A DNA stretch of 64,000 bases from Methylomicrobium sp051061015 (lineage in GTDB: Bacteria > Pseudomonadota > Gammaproteobacteria > Methylococcales > Methylomonadaceae), in assembly GCA_051061015.1 (NCBI GenBank), contig JBPFEG010000050.1, positions 13,176 through 77,175 on the forward strand, given 5' to 3'. Each line of letters opens with the position of its first letter. The first letter of the stretch is position 1. Below the pieces are notes generated by a model. It was not told the origin of the DNA and did not search any database. It saw only the letters and a program-made list of their open reading frames with translations. A program made the translations under genes and the position numbers. Shown here in pieces: positions 17,919-26,390 of this stretch.

Positions 17919-19463
17919 TCATAGGGGAATGCTGCTGCGCCCGGCATCGACAAAGCGCTCGCTCGCATCGTCCAGTTGCCGGCTGTGGCGGCCCATCGGC
18001 TGATGAATATAGATCGATTTGGCGTCGATGCGCTGTTGCGAGGGCGGGGGCGGCGCCATTTGATATTTGACCGGCATGTGGTGATCGGCCAGCTGCAGAT
18101 TAGGGTCGAATACGCTGTCGAACTTGAACATGCTGCGCACGAAATTGGTCTGCCCGCGCATCAGTTGGCCGGCGATGGTCGATACGGTGTCGCGCACCTT
18201 GGTCCAGCCCATATGCTTGGTGAACAGCACTTTCTGAGTCTTCACCAGTTCGACATAAAATTCTTCCAGCGGCATCTTTGTCGGTAATACGGCATGTTGA
18301 ATGTCAAACAAACGATAATCGCGGGTATTGAGCCGGCGTGATTCGGTCAGCCAGCTTTCGGTGCCGGGGTAGGGCGTATTAATGCTGATGTTGACGATTT
18401 CAGGAATTTCCATGCACCATTCGCGGATCGTCTGGAAGCGGCGGTGATCCCAGTCAGGATCGGCGATGATGTTGATCGCGACCATGATGTCCAGGGAGCG
18501 GGCGAACTCCAGCGCTTCGAAATTCCTGCTCAGGCTGATACGCTTCCGGTATTTTTGCAGGCCTTCCTCGTCGATCGCTTCGACGCCGAGGAACATATAT
18601 TTCATGCCCAGTTGCTTCCAGAGCTTGAACACGTCCTTGTTGCGCAGCAGCACGTCGCCGCGGGTTTCCAGATAATATTCCTTCCTGATGCCTTTGCGGG
18701 CGATCGCTTCGCCGATTTCCAGGCCGAGCTTTTCCTGAATGAACGCCACGTCATCGACTATGAATACGCCGGGTTCCCTGACTTTCTGCAACTCTTCGAC
18801 GACCTTATCCGGATGCATGACGCGGTAGCTGCGGCCGTAAAAGGTCCAGGCGCTGCAGAACGAACAGTCCCACGGGCAGCCGCGGGAAAATTCGATCGAG
18901 GCGCAGGGGTCGAGCATGCCGAGAAAATATTTGCGGCGCTGGCGGAGCAGGTCCCGCGCCGGGCTTAGATCGTTCAGGTCGGGAACGAAGGACGGTTGCG
19001 GACCCGTCCCGTCAAGCGTTGCGACGCCCGGCACCGTATGGATATTTTTCCGGTCTTCTGCAAGCGCCCGCATCAACAAGGGCACTCCGGATTCGCCTTC
19101 GCCCCTGAGCACCGCATCGATCTTGCCTTCCCCGTGCTCTAGAAGTTCGTTGGCGGTAAACGAAGCACTATGGCCGCCGATAAAGATAAAACTGTCCGGC
19201 AAACGCTCCTTCGCGGCTTTCGCCAGATCGATCACTTCGGGAACATTCGCCAGATAATTCAACGAGAACGCAATTACGTCGGGCCGCCATGCATTCACGA
19301 TGCGCAGGAAATCGTCGTGCGTCTCGACTTGCAAATCGATCAGGTAAACCTCGTGCCCCAGTCGTCTGACCGTATCGGCGACCAGTTCGAGACCCAACGG
19401 CTCGAGCCGCAAGAAAACCCGCGTATACATCAAAGGACTTGGATGAACAGCAAGGAATTTCAT
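17919..19463 (-). CDS. hpnR: Hopanoid C-3 methylase (B12-binding radical SAM)
   Basis: A 514-residue protein of the HpnR type, which adds a methyl group at C-3 of bacteriohopanepolyols using cobalamin and radical SAM chemistry. The N-terminal B12-binding domain (MKFLAVHPSPLMYTRVFLRL onward) has the usual base-off layout. The radical SAM cluster motif is SRGCPWDCSFCSAW near residue 200, followed by the long C-terminal region typical of this subfamily. 3-Methylhopanoids are known mainly from aerobic methanotrophs and acetic acid bacteria, so this gene supports the methanotroph assignment. No other hpn gene is in the window. Confidence 0.85.
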   Translation of the reverse strand: MKFLAVHPSPLMYTRVFLRLEPLGLELVADTVRRLGHEVYLIDLQVETHDDFLRIVNAWRPDVIAFSLNYLANVPEVIDLAKAAKERLPDSFIFIGGHSASFTANELLEHGEGKIDAVLRGEGESGVPLLMRALAEDRKNIHTVPGVATLDGTGPQPSFVPDLNDLSPARDLLRQRRKYFLGMLDPCASIEFSRGCPWDCSFCSAWTFYGRSYRVMHPDKVVEELQKVREPGVFIVDDVAFIQEKLGLEIGEAIARKGIRKEYYLETRGDVLLRNKDVFKLWKQLGMKYMFLGVEAIDEEGLQKYRKRISLSRNFEALEFARSLDIMVAINIIADPDWDHRRFQTIREWCMEIPEIVNISINTPYPGTESWLTESRRLNTRDYRLFDIQHAVLPTKMPLEEFYVELVKTQKVLFTKHMGWTKVRDTVSTIAGQLMRGQTNFVRSMFKFDSVFDPNLQLADHHMPVKYQMAPPPPSQQRIDAKSIYIHQPMGRHSRQLDDASERFVDAGRSSIPL

Positions 19464-19983
19464 GATTTACATCCTCATTTTTATTGTTAAGGTGCAGAGT
19501 ATAAACATACTGGTTGCGCTTTCTATGGGCTGTCCCATGATTGTCCTCGAATCGAGCAACTAAATCCGCCATTTCCAGGATTGCTCAATTCAATGACCGG
19601 CTTTTAAACGGGAAGTGCCGTCGTGTGAAGCAATTCGGCTCCCCTTATCCGTTTATTCCGCAGCTTTCCGGTTGCTATCGACCATGTTCTGCTGCCTCTT
19701 CAAAATGCTGCTGCACGAGGCTGAGAAGCTCTTTTTTCTGTTATTTCCGCCTCCTTTGGTAACGGTCGGGTGAGCCGATTTCGATTTCATGGGACGGACG
19801 CTGGTCGAGTACGCGATTACCTCAAATTTCCTGATCGCCAGCTGCTGTCTGGCTGCGATTGTGCCGCATCTACTCGCCGCCTTTACAGTATTAGGACGAA
19901 GCGATGGCGTCGTCGACGTATGTTGGTCCACTGCCATACGGCGCATACATTGTCCCTAATGCGTCCTATGGTACTGCTTGATG
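19464..19983. other. 520-base intergenic region; possible degraded small gene on the minus strand
   Basis: I see no intact gene here. On the minus strand a plausible protein-like segment (IRKFEVIAYSTSVRPMKSK, then a GGG..NNRKK run near 19735) seems to continue in another frame as ELLSLVQQHFEEAAEHGR before a stop near 19680. This could be a decayed gene, but no family is recognisable. Promoters for the minus-strand hpnR gene should also lie at its right-hand neighbour, near 19465-19540. Confidence 0.25.
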
Positions 19984-21951
19984 TCATCGCATTAAAACAA
20001 GATATTGATCCAGCGCTTCCGGGTTCGCCAGAGCCTGCCGGTTTTTGACTTGCCGCCCGTGAAGGATATTACGCACCGCCAGCTCGGCGATTTTGCCGCT
20101 CTTGGTGCGCGGAATATCGGTTACCTGCCGGATTTCTGCCGGCACATGATGGGGCGAGGCATTCAGCCTGATCTGCTGCTTGATCTTTGCCTTCAACGCG
20201 TCGGTCAGCTCCAGGCCGGATCGGAGGATCACGAACAAGATGATCCTGCAGTCGCCGTCGATATCCTGCCCGACGACCAGGCTTTCCAGCACTTCATCGA
20301 CCTGCTCCACCTGCCGGTAGATTTCGGCGGTGCCGATCCGAATTCCGCCGGGGTTCAGCACCGCATCCGAGCGGCCGTAGATGATTATCCCCCCGCTTTC
20401 AGTCAATGCGACATAATCCCCGTGCCACCAGACGCCCGGGTATTTTTCGAAATAGACGGCCCGGTACAGGTGCTGCTCAGGGTCGTTCCAGAATCCAACC
20501 GGCATCGATGGAAACGGCGACTTGCAGACCAGTTCGCCTTTCTCGCCCTGTATGGATCTTCCGTTTTCGTCGTAAACGTCGACGTCCATCCCGAGCCCCC
20601 GGCACTGGATTTCGCCGCGGCGCACCGGCAGCAGCGGGCATCCGAGCACGAAGCAGGAGATGATGTCGGTGCCGCCGGAAATCGACGACAGGCAGACATC
20701 GGTTTTGATCGAGTCATAGACATAGTCGAACGCTTCCGGCGCCAAGGGCGATCCGGTCGACAGGATTGTCTTCAACGACGACAGGCGGTGCATTTCTTTG
20801 GGGCGAACCGAGGCTTTCTTGAGCGTATCAATGTATTTGGCGGACACCCCGAAAATAGTGATCCGGAACTCATCGATCAGGTCGAACAGCGCATCGGGCT
20901 TGGGATAAAGCGGTGATCCGTCGTAGAGCACCAGCTCCGCGCCGGACGCCAGGCCGGAGACCAGCCAGTTCCACATCATCCAGCCACAGGTGGTGTAGTA
21001 AAACAGCCGGTCGCCGGGATGGACGTCCACGTGCAGCAGATGTTCCTTCAGGTGCTGGAGCAGGGTGCCGCCGACACCATGCACGATGCATTTCGGCGGG
21101 CCCGTGGTGCCGGAAGAATACAGAATAAACAGCGGGTCGTCGAATGCCATCGGCTCGAAGTCTATCGGATGGCTCTCCGGAAACTCGGCCAGATAATCCT
21201 GCCAAAGCGTTGCCGGAGCAATGCTGAGCGGTGCGCCTTGCAAGTAAGGCACCAGCACGGCTTTTTGGACCGAAGGCAAGGCCTTCAGCAACGGTTCGAT
21301 CTGATCCGTGCGAGCGAATGGCTTGCCGCCGAAAAAGTAGCCGTCCGCGACGAACAGCACTTTCGGGCTGATCTGGCCGAAACGGTCGACAATGCCCGGC
21401 ACGCCGAAATCCGGGGAGCAACTGCTCCATACCGCGCCGAGGCTGGCGGTCGCGAGCATTGCGACGATCGTTTCGGGACGGTTTGGCAACACGCCGGCGA
21501 CCCGGTCGCCGGGTCTGACGCCGTCCTTTCTGAGCGCCCGGGCGGTTTGGGATACCCGGCGGTAAAGCTCACCGTACGTAACCTGATGCGTCTCGCCGTT
21601 TTCACCGCGAAAGCGAATCGCAAAGCGCCGTTCGTCCCGATTGCGCAATAAATTTTCTGCGTAGTTGAGCCGGGCATCCGGAAACCATCGGGCGCCGGGC
21701 ATTTTATGGGGATCGACCAATATCCTTTCCCCTTTCCGGGACGCCTGGATTCCGGCAAAGTCCCAGAGCAAACTCCAAAAGTCGGCAGGGTTTTCGATTG
21801 ACCATTGGTAAAGCGATGCGTAATCCGAGGCATTGAGACCATATTGCTCCCGCACCGCTGCGATGAAACGGGTCAGGTTGGCGTTCTGCTGTCTTTCCGC
21901 CGAAGGCTGCCAAAGCACTGGATTCACGTCGCACTCCGCTGGCTGATTCAT
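19984..21951 (-). CDS. Acetoacetyl-CoA synthetase
   Basis: A 655-residue acyl-CoA synthetase of the ANL superfamily that activates acetoacetate with ATP and CoA. The N-terminal domain has DFWSLLWDFAGI and RWFPDARLNYAENLL as in acetoacetate:CoA ligases. The AMP-binding P-loop is YSSGTTGPPKCIVHG near residue 280. The adenylation motif WWHGDYV and the catalytic Lys in PRTKSGKIAELAVR are present. The length and N-terminus favour acetoacetyl-CoA over acetyl-CoA synthetase. It could funnel acetoacetate from fumarylacetoacetate cleavage into central metabolism or polyhydroxybutyrate. Confidence 0.87.
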   Translation of the reverse strand: MNQPAECDVNPVLWQPSAERQQNANLTRFIAAVREQYGLNASDYASLYQWSIENPADFWSLLWDFAGIQASRKGERILVDPHKMPGARWFPDARLNYAENLLRNRDERRFAIRFRGENGETHQVTYGELYRRVSQTARALRKDGVRPGDRVAGVLPNRPETIVAMLATASLGAVWSSCSPDFGVPGIVDRFGQISPKVLFVADGYFFGGKPFARTDQIEPLLKALPSVQKAVLVPYLQGAPLSIAPATLWQDYLAEFPESHPIDFEPMAFDDPLFILYSSGTTGPPKCIVHGVGGTLLQHLKEHLLHVDVHPGDRLFYYTTCGWMMWNWLVSGLASGAELVLYDGSPLYPKPDALFDLIDEFRITIFGVSAKYIDTLKKASVRPKEMHRLSSLKTILSTGSPLAPEAFDYVYDSIKTDVCLSSISGGTDIISCFVLGCPLLPVRRGEIQCRGLGMDVDVYDENGRSIQGEKGELVCKSPFPSMPVGFWNDPEQHLYRAVYFEKYPGVWWHGDYVALTESGGIIIYGRSDAVLNPGGIRIGTAEIYRQVEQVDEVLESLVVGQDIDGDCRIILFVILRSGLELTDALKAKIKQQIRLNASPHHVPAEIRQVTDIPRTKSGKIAELAVRNILHGRQVKNRQALANPEALDQYLVLMR

Positions 21952-22027
21952 TTCATCAGAGTGAGGCTGGAGTTGCTAAGTTCAGGCAGGGCAGAGGTTG
22001 TCAACGCGCGCCTCCTCGGGCGTTTGT

Positions 22028-22927
22028 TTACGGGGCATTCAGAATGGCGTGCAGGTCGGAGAGCCGGCCCCGCACGACTGTGCGAATTTGCTTGATAGCT
22101 TCGGGCGGGGCTGGGGTGAAAGGAGGACGCACATGGACCGGAAAATTTTCGATCCGGACGCCCATCGCGGCCTTGACCAGCGGGATTTCGAACAGGGGGC
22201 TGGCGACGCGGTACGTATTCCAGACATCGAACGCGGATTGCAGGGTTGTCGCCTTATTGCCGGTTTTCCAGAAAGTTTCCTGAATCGCGAGCAAGTATTC
22301 GGGCAGCGGGTTCGCGCCGCCGGTGACCGACCCGTGCAGACCATATTGCAAGGTTTTCAGGCAGGCGGCGTCGTCTGCAAAAAATATCTTCAGCTCCGGA
22401 AAACGCGAGCGGTAAGCGAGCGCATTGGACAAGTCGCCGCTCGAGTCCTTGAGGCCGGCGATCTGAATGCCTTTGTCGGCCAGCCTGCCGAGCAGCGTGT
22501 TATCGATCCGGTTGCCGGTATGCTTCGGAAAATTATAAAGAAAGGCGGGCATCGCGTTTCCAGATAATGCCTTGGCGAAAAAACGGCAGAGTCCGTCAGC
22601 CGAGGACTCGGCATAATAATAGGGAGGGAGCAGCAGCACCGCGTCGCCGTCCGTGCCGTAGATCAGCTTTTTGACGTCATCGATGCAAGTCGAACTGACG
22701 TTATTGATCAGGGTGCCTTCAAAATGCCGTCTTGCGAAGTCGACGACCTGTTGCCGCTCATTCAGCGTCAATGACGGAAATTCGCCGGTTGTGCCGTTCG
22801 CAATCGCCGATTTCACGCCCCAGGAAGCGAGCGAGTGCAAATAGGCTTCGAATGCGCGCCAATCTATTTTGCCATCGGCATCGAACGGCGTTAGCAGTGC
22901 AACAATCGGCGGGATTAAATCAAGCAT
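22028..22927 (-). CDS. DapA/NanA-family aldolase (class I lyase)
   Basis: A 299-residue (beta/alpha)8 enzyme of the dihydrodipicolinate synthase / N-acetylneuraminate lyase family. It has the substrate loop GTTGEFPSLT near residue 44, a Tyr in FLYNFPKHTG near residue 131, and the Schiff-base Lys in AGLKDSSGD near residue 159. The family cannot be resolved to substrate by eye, because members also cleave 2-keto-3-deoxy sugar acids or hydratase products. It does not look like the biosynthetic dapA. It lies close to the acetoacetyl-CoA synthetase on the same strand. Confidence 0.8.
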   Translation of the reverse strand: MLDLIPPIVALLTPFDADGKIDWRAFEAYLHSLASWGVKSAIANGTTGEFPSLTLNERQQVVDFARRHFEGTLINNVSSTCIDDVKKLIYGTDGDAVLLLPPYYYAESSADGLCRFFAKALSGNAMPAFLYNFPKHTGNRIDNTLLGRLADKGIQIAGLKDSSGDLSNALAYRSRFPELKIFFADDAACLKTLQYGLHGSVTGGANPLPEYLLAIQETFWKTGNKATTLQSAFDVWNTYRVASPLFEIPLVKAAMGVRIENFPVHVRPPFTPAPPEAIKQIRTVVRGRLSDLHAILNAP

Positions 22928-22955
22928 TTGAAGATGTTGGCATCCTAAAGCCGGC

Positions 22956-23684
22956 TCAAATTTCTACCGTTTTATTCAAGTCAAATCCCGGCACCGTTCT
23001 CAGACCGGTATAACCGCGCGGATTGCACAGGATTCGCGTCCCGGCGATTCGGTAATCGACCTGACAATGCGTGTGGCCATGGAACCACGCGCTAATGTCG
23101 TATTGATGCATCAGCGCTTTCAGATCGTTGCAGTAAGCCAGTTTTTTGATCGCGTTTGGCGCTTCGTTCCAGCTCCATTCAGACGGGGCATGGTGCGTGA
23201 TCACCACCGTTTTGCCCCGAAACGGCTGTGCGAGTTCGTTTTCGAGCCATGCCTTCGATTGGAGATGGAGCCGGGTAAATTCGTCCGCATCCAGCGCCTT
23301 GCCGTCAAGGCGGATCCGTTTGAAATCGTTCAGCGATTCGCTGAGGCTGTCGGTTTTTTCCGGGCCCTCGGCATACAGGTCGGCCCACAGCGTACAGCCC
23401 AAAAATCGCACCTGCTGAAAAATAAAACGCCGGTTTTCGAGAAATTGCACGTTCGATCCCTGGCACTGCTCGCGAATCAGCAACAGGGCTTCGCGATATT
23501 CATGGGTGTAAAATTCATGATTACCCGCGATGTAAATGACCGGTTTGTCGAAAGTTTTCAGCCAGGCGACGCCCTGATCGCAAACCCCGATGTCGCCGGC
23601 CGCAATGATCAGATCGGCATCGTTATCCGGCATTCCCAGATCGCCGAATTCCAAATGGATGTCAGAAAAATAATTGATCCTCAC
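22956..23684 (-). CDS. Calcineurin-like metallophosphoesterase
   Basis: A 242-residue cytoplasmic protein with the five phosphoesterase blocks in order: FSDIHLEFGD at the N-terminus, AAGDIGVCD, GNHEFYTHEY near residue 56, VITHHAPSEW near residue 152, and FHGHTHCQVDY near residue 197. These bind the dinuclear metal centre. The substrate cannot be predicted, and related proteins act on nucleotides, phosphodiesters or proteins. It reads away from ispG and shares an intergenic promoter region with it. Confidence 0.85.
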   Translation of the reverse strand: MRINYFSDIHLEFGDLGMPDNDADLIIAAGDIGVCDQGVAWLKTFDKPVIYIAGNHEFYTHEYREALLLIREQCQGSNVQFLENRRFIFQQVRFLGCTLWADLYAEGPEKTDSLSESLNDFKRIRLDGKALDADEFTRLHLQSKAWLENELAQPFRGKTVVITHHAPSEWSWNEAPNAIKKLAYCNDLKALMHQYDISAWFHGHTHCQVDYRIAGTRILCNPRGYTGLRTVPGFDLNKTVEI

Positions 23685-23699
23685 GATTTCACTCTGCCC

Positions 23700-23727
23700 T
23701 TGACACGCTCTAGGCGTATAATATAGA
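23700..23727 (+). promoter_or_regulatory. Possible sigma70 promoter of ispG
   Basis: TTGACA at 23700-23705 is followed 16 bases later by TATAGA at 23722-23727; an overlapping TATAAT at 23717 is too close for the same -35 element. It lies about 45 bases upstream of the ispG start. Confidence 0.4.
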
Positions 23728-23772
23728 TCACATTTATAAATTATTAGCCATTCCTTATTGAAAGTTTAATCT

Positions 23773-25002
23773 ATGTCCATCAGTCTTAGAAAAATCACGC
23801 ATCAGGTTTCGGTCGGCGATGTGAAAGTGGGCGGCGGCGCCCCGATCGTCGTGCAATCGATGACCAATACCGATACGGCCGATATAACCGCTACGGTCAA
23901 CCAGATCATCGAACTGGCGCAGGCCGGCTCCGAAATTGTCAGGGTGACCGTCAATACCGAAGAAGCGGCGAAAGCAGTTGCGGAGATTCGCAATCAGTTG
24001 GACAGGAAAGGGCATACGGTGCCGATCGTCGGCGATTTTCATTTCAACGGCCACCGGTTGCTGGAAAAATACCCGGACTGTGCGGCGGCGCTCGACAAAT
24101 ACCGGATCAATCCGGGCAACGTCGGTCGCGGCAAGGCCCGCGACCCGCAGTTCCAGCAAATGGTCGAATTCGCCTGCCAATACAATAAGCCGGTGCGTAT
24201 CGGCGTGAACGGCGGCAGTCTGGACCCTGCGGTTCTGGCCCGACTGCTCGACGAGAACCGGGTGTTGCCCACTCCCGAGCCGCTGGCCGCGGTGACCCGC
24301 AAGGCGATCGTGATGTCCGCGCTGGAAAGCGCCGCGAAAGCCGAGGAAATCGGTTTAGGCAAGGACAAGATCATCCTGTCCTGCAAGATCAGCAACGTGC
24401 AGGACCTGATCAGCATTTACCAGGATTTGTCGAGCCGCTGCGATTATGCCTTGCACCTGGGCCTGACCGAAGCCGGCATGGGCTCGAAAGGGATCGTCTC
24501 GTCATCCGCGGCGCTGTCGGTGCTGATGCAGCAGGGCATCGGCGATACGATCCGGATTTCCTTAACGCCGGAACCCGGCTCCTCGAGAACACAGGAAGTG
24601 ATCGTCGCGCAGGAGATCCTGCAAACGATGGGTTTCCGCTCGTTTACCCCGATGGTAATTTCCTGCCCCGGTTGCGGCCGCACGACCAGCGACTATTTCC
24701 AGAAGCTGGCGCTGGAAATCCAGACTTATCTGCGCGACCAGATGCCGGTCTGGCGCACCAAATATCCCGGCGTCGAGGAAATGGAAGTCGCGGTGATGGG
24801 CTGCGTGGTGAACGGCCCCGGCGAAAGCAAAAACGCGAATATCGGCATCAGCCTGCCCGGCACCGGCGAATCCCCGGTTGCGCCGGTCTATGAAGACGGC
24901 GAAAAAACGGTCACGCTGAAAGGCGACCGGATTGCCGAGGAGTTCCAGGAGATCGTCGAGCGTTATATCGAATCGCATTACGGCGAAAAGGTCAGCGCTT
25001 AA
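23773..25002 (+). CDS. ispG: 4-Hydroxy-3-methylbut-2-enyl-diphosphate synthase
   Basis: IspG (GcpE) converts methylerythritol cyclodiphosphate to HMBPP, the sixth step of the MEP isoprenoid pathway. The protein has 409 residues. The N-terminal TIM-barrel domain includes VGGGAPIVVQSMTNTDTAD and RVTVNTEEAAKAV. The C-terminal domain carries the [4Fe-4S] ligands in SCPGCGRT near residue 297 and GCVVNGPGE near residue 340. Isoprenoids from this pathway would also feed hopanoid synthesis. A strong terminator follows the gene. Confidence 0.95.
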   Translation: MSISLRKITHQVSVGDVKVGGGAPIVVQSMTNTDTADITATVNQIIELAQAGSEIVRVTVNTEEAAKAVAEIRNQLDRKGHTVPIVGDFHFNGHRLLEKYPDCAAALDKYRINPGNVGRGKARDPQFQQMVEFACQYNKPVRIGVNGGSLDPAVLARLLDENRVLPTPEPLAAVTRKAIVMSALESAAKAEEIGLGKDKIILSCKISNVQDLISIYQDLSSRCDYALHLGLTEAGMGSKGIVSSSAALSVLMQQGIGDTIRISLTPEPGSSRTQEVIVAQEILQTMGFRSFTPMVISCPGCGRTTSDYFQKLALEIQTYLRDQMPVWRTKYPGVEEMEVAVMGCVVNGPGESKNANIGISLPGTGESPVAPVYEDGEKTVTLKGDRIAEEFQEIVERYIESHYGEKVSA

Positions 25003-25052
25003 AATGTGTCACCGTTCTCCCCATGCGGGTCATGGGGAGGACAAAGAAACCT

Positions 25053-25081
25053 GCCGAAATCGAGCCGATTTCGGCCTTTTA
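25053..25081 (+). terminator. Rho-independent terminator after ispG
   Basis: A perfect 10-bp stem, GCCGAAATCG / CGATTTCGGC, has a three-base loop (AGC) and is followed by CTTTTAT. It lies inside the longest open frame of the next gene, which argues for the downstream ATG at 25122 as that gene's true start. Confidence 0.8.
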
Positions 25082-25121
25082 TCTCTTCAGTGCTGCTCTA
25101 ACGCAGAGCCGGCATTTCCTT

Positions 25122-26390
25122 ATGTCCAAACTGACACGCCTGTTCTCTACATGGAAGTCCCGCAATAAACGGAATCCCCAGTCGAACGAGCCGATTGCCG
25201 ATCGTCAGGATTACACGGCTAAAATCCTGAATCCCGGCATTGACCCAGAGGCCGAACAAGCGATTAAAGCCATTCATGCCAGCCTGCCGCCTCCGGTATT
25301 CTGGCTGCTCGGAAAGACTCAAAGCGGCAAAAGTGCGATCATTCGGACGCTGACCCATTCGACTGTCGCGGAAGTCGGCAACGGCTTCAGGCCCTGCACG
25401 AAGACCGCGATGTTTTTCGATTATCCGGATTCCGAGACCGCGCTGCTGCGTTTTCTGGACACGCGGGGGCTGTCGGAAGCGGGCTATAATGCGAGTGAAG
25501 ACATGGCCTGGTGCGAGCGGCAGGCGCATCTTTTGATCGTGGTCGTGAAGGCAATGGATCATCAGCTGGAGACATTATTGGCAGCGCTCAGGCAGATTCG
25601 CAACGCGCATCCGGGCTGGCCGCTGATCGTGGCCCAAACGACGCTGCATGAAGGCTACCCGAGCCGAACGACGAATCATCTGCAGCCGTATCCGTTCGCG
25701 AATGGGCAGATCGATCACGCCGTACCGGCCGACCTGCGTTTTTCGCTGCTAAAACAGCAGCAGGATTTCGCCGGCCTGAACGCCCGCTTCGTGCCGATCG
25801 ATTTTACGCTGATCGAAGACGGCTACGAACCGGCCGATTACGGTATCGATGAACTCTGGACTGCGATCGAAACGGCGTTGCCGCTCGGTCTCCGTGACAT
25901 GCTGGACATCAGCCGGATCAATGATGTGTATTTGAAAGCCGCGCATTCGCATATCGTCAGCTACGCGATTCTGGCCGGATGCGCAGCGGCGATTCCGCTG
26001 CCGGTTGCCAGCCTGAGCACTGTCGTGATCCTGCAAGGCAAAATGTTTCACACCATCGCCAGCGTCTATGGCCTGCCTTTGACCCGAAAGAGTGTCAGCG
26101 AAATCGTCGGGGCGATCGGCCTGGGTGTGTTGTCGGGCATGGGCGGGCGCGAGCTGCTGAAACTGGTGCCTTATTACGGTCAAACGGTAGCGGCCGGTAT
26201 GGCGGGCTTATACACCGCGGCGGTCAGCTACGCGTTGGGTAAAACTTTGTGCTTTTACTTCAGCCGCACGAAGCAAGGCGAGGCGCTGAGCCCTGAAGCG
26301 TTGAATGCGATGTTCAAGCAGGAGTTCATGCGCGGAGGCGAATTGCTGCGCGATGCGGTCAAACGCCGACAGGCGCCGGAACAAAAGTGA
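25122..26390 (+). CDS. Membrane-associated GTPase with DUF697-type C-terminus
   Basis: A 422-residue protein. The G domain has Walker A GKTQSGKS near residue 66 and G3 DTRG near residue 113, with a weak G4 region around IVAQTTLHEG. The C-terminal third has hydrophobic, Gly-rich segments (GCAAAIPLPVASLSTVV and GAIGLGVLSGMGG) like DUF697 proteins related to YcjF. I chose the ATG at 25122 because upstream starts run through the ispG terminator. The role is unknown; membrane remodelling or stress functions have been proposed for related families. Its stop overlaps the start of the next GTPase gene. Confidence 0.75.
   Translation: MSKLTRLFSTWKSRNKRNPQSNEPIADRQDYTAKILNPGIDPEAEQAIKAIHASLPPPVFWLLGKTQSGKSAIIRTLTHSTVAEVGNGFRPCTKTAMFFDYPDSETALLRFLDTRGLSEAGYNASEDMAWCERQAHLLIVVVKAMDHQLETLLAALRQIRNAHPGWPLIVAQTTLHEGYPSRTTNHLQPYPFANGQIDHAVPADLRFSLLKQQQDFAGLNARFVPIDFTLIEDGYEPADYGIDELWTAIETALPLGLRDMLDISRINDVYLKAAHSHIVSYAILAGCAAAIPLPVASLSTVVILQGKMFHTIASVYGLPLTRKSVSEIVGAIGLGVLSGMGGRELLKLVPYYGQTVAAGMAGLYTAAVSYALGKTLCFYFSRTKQGEALSPEALNAMFKQEFMRGGELLRDAVKRRQAPEQK

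Noticed and set aside
20005..20916. A 303-codon plus-strand frame antisense to the acetoacetyl-CoA synthetase gene
   Set aside because: It is a codon-bias artefact of the GC-rich strand; there are no domain features.
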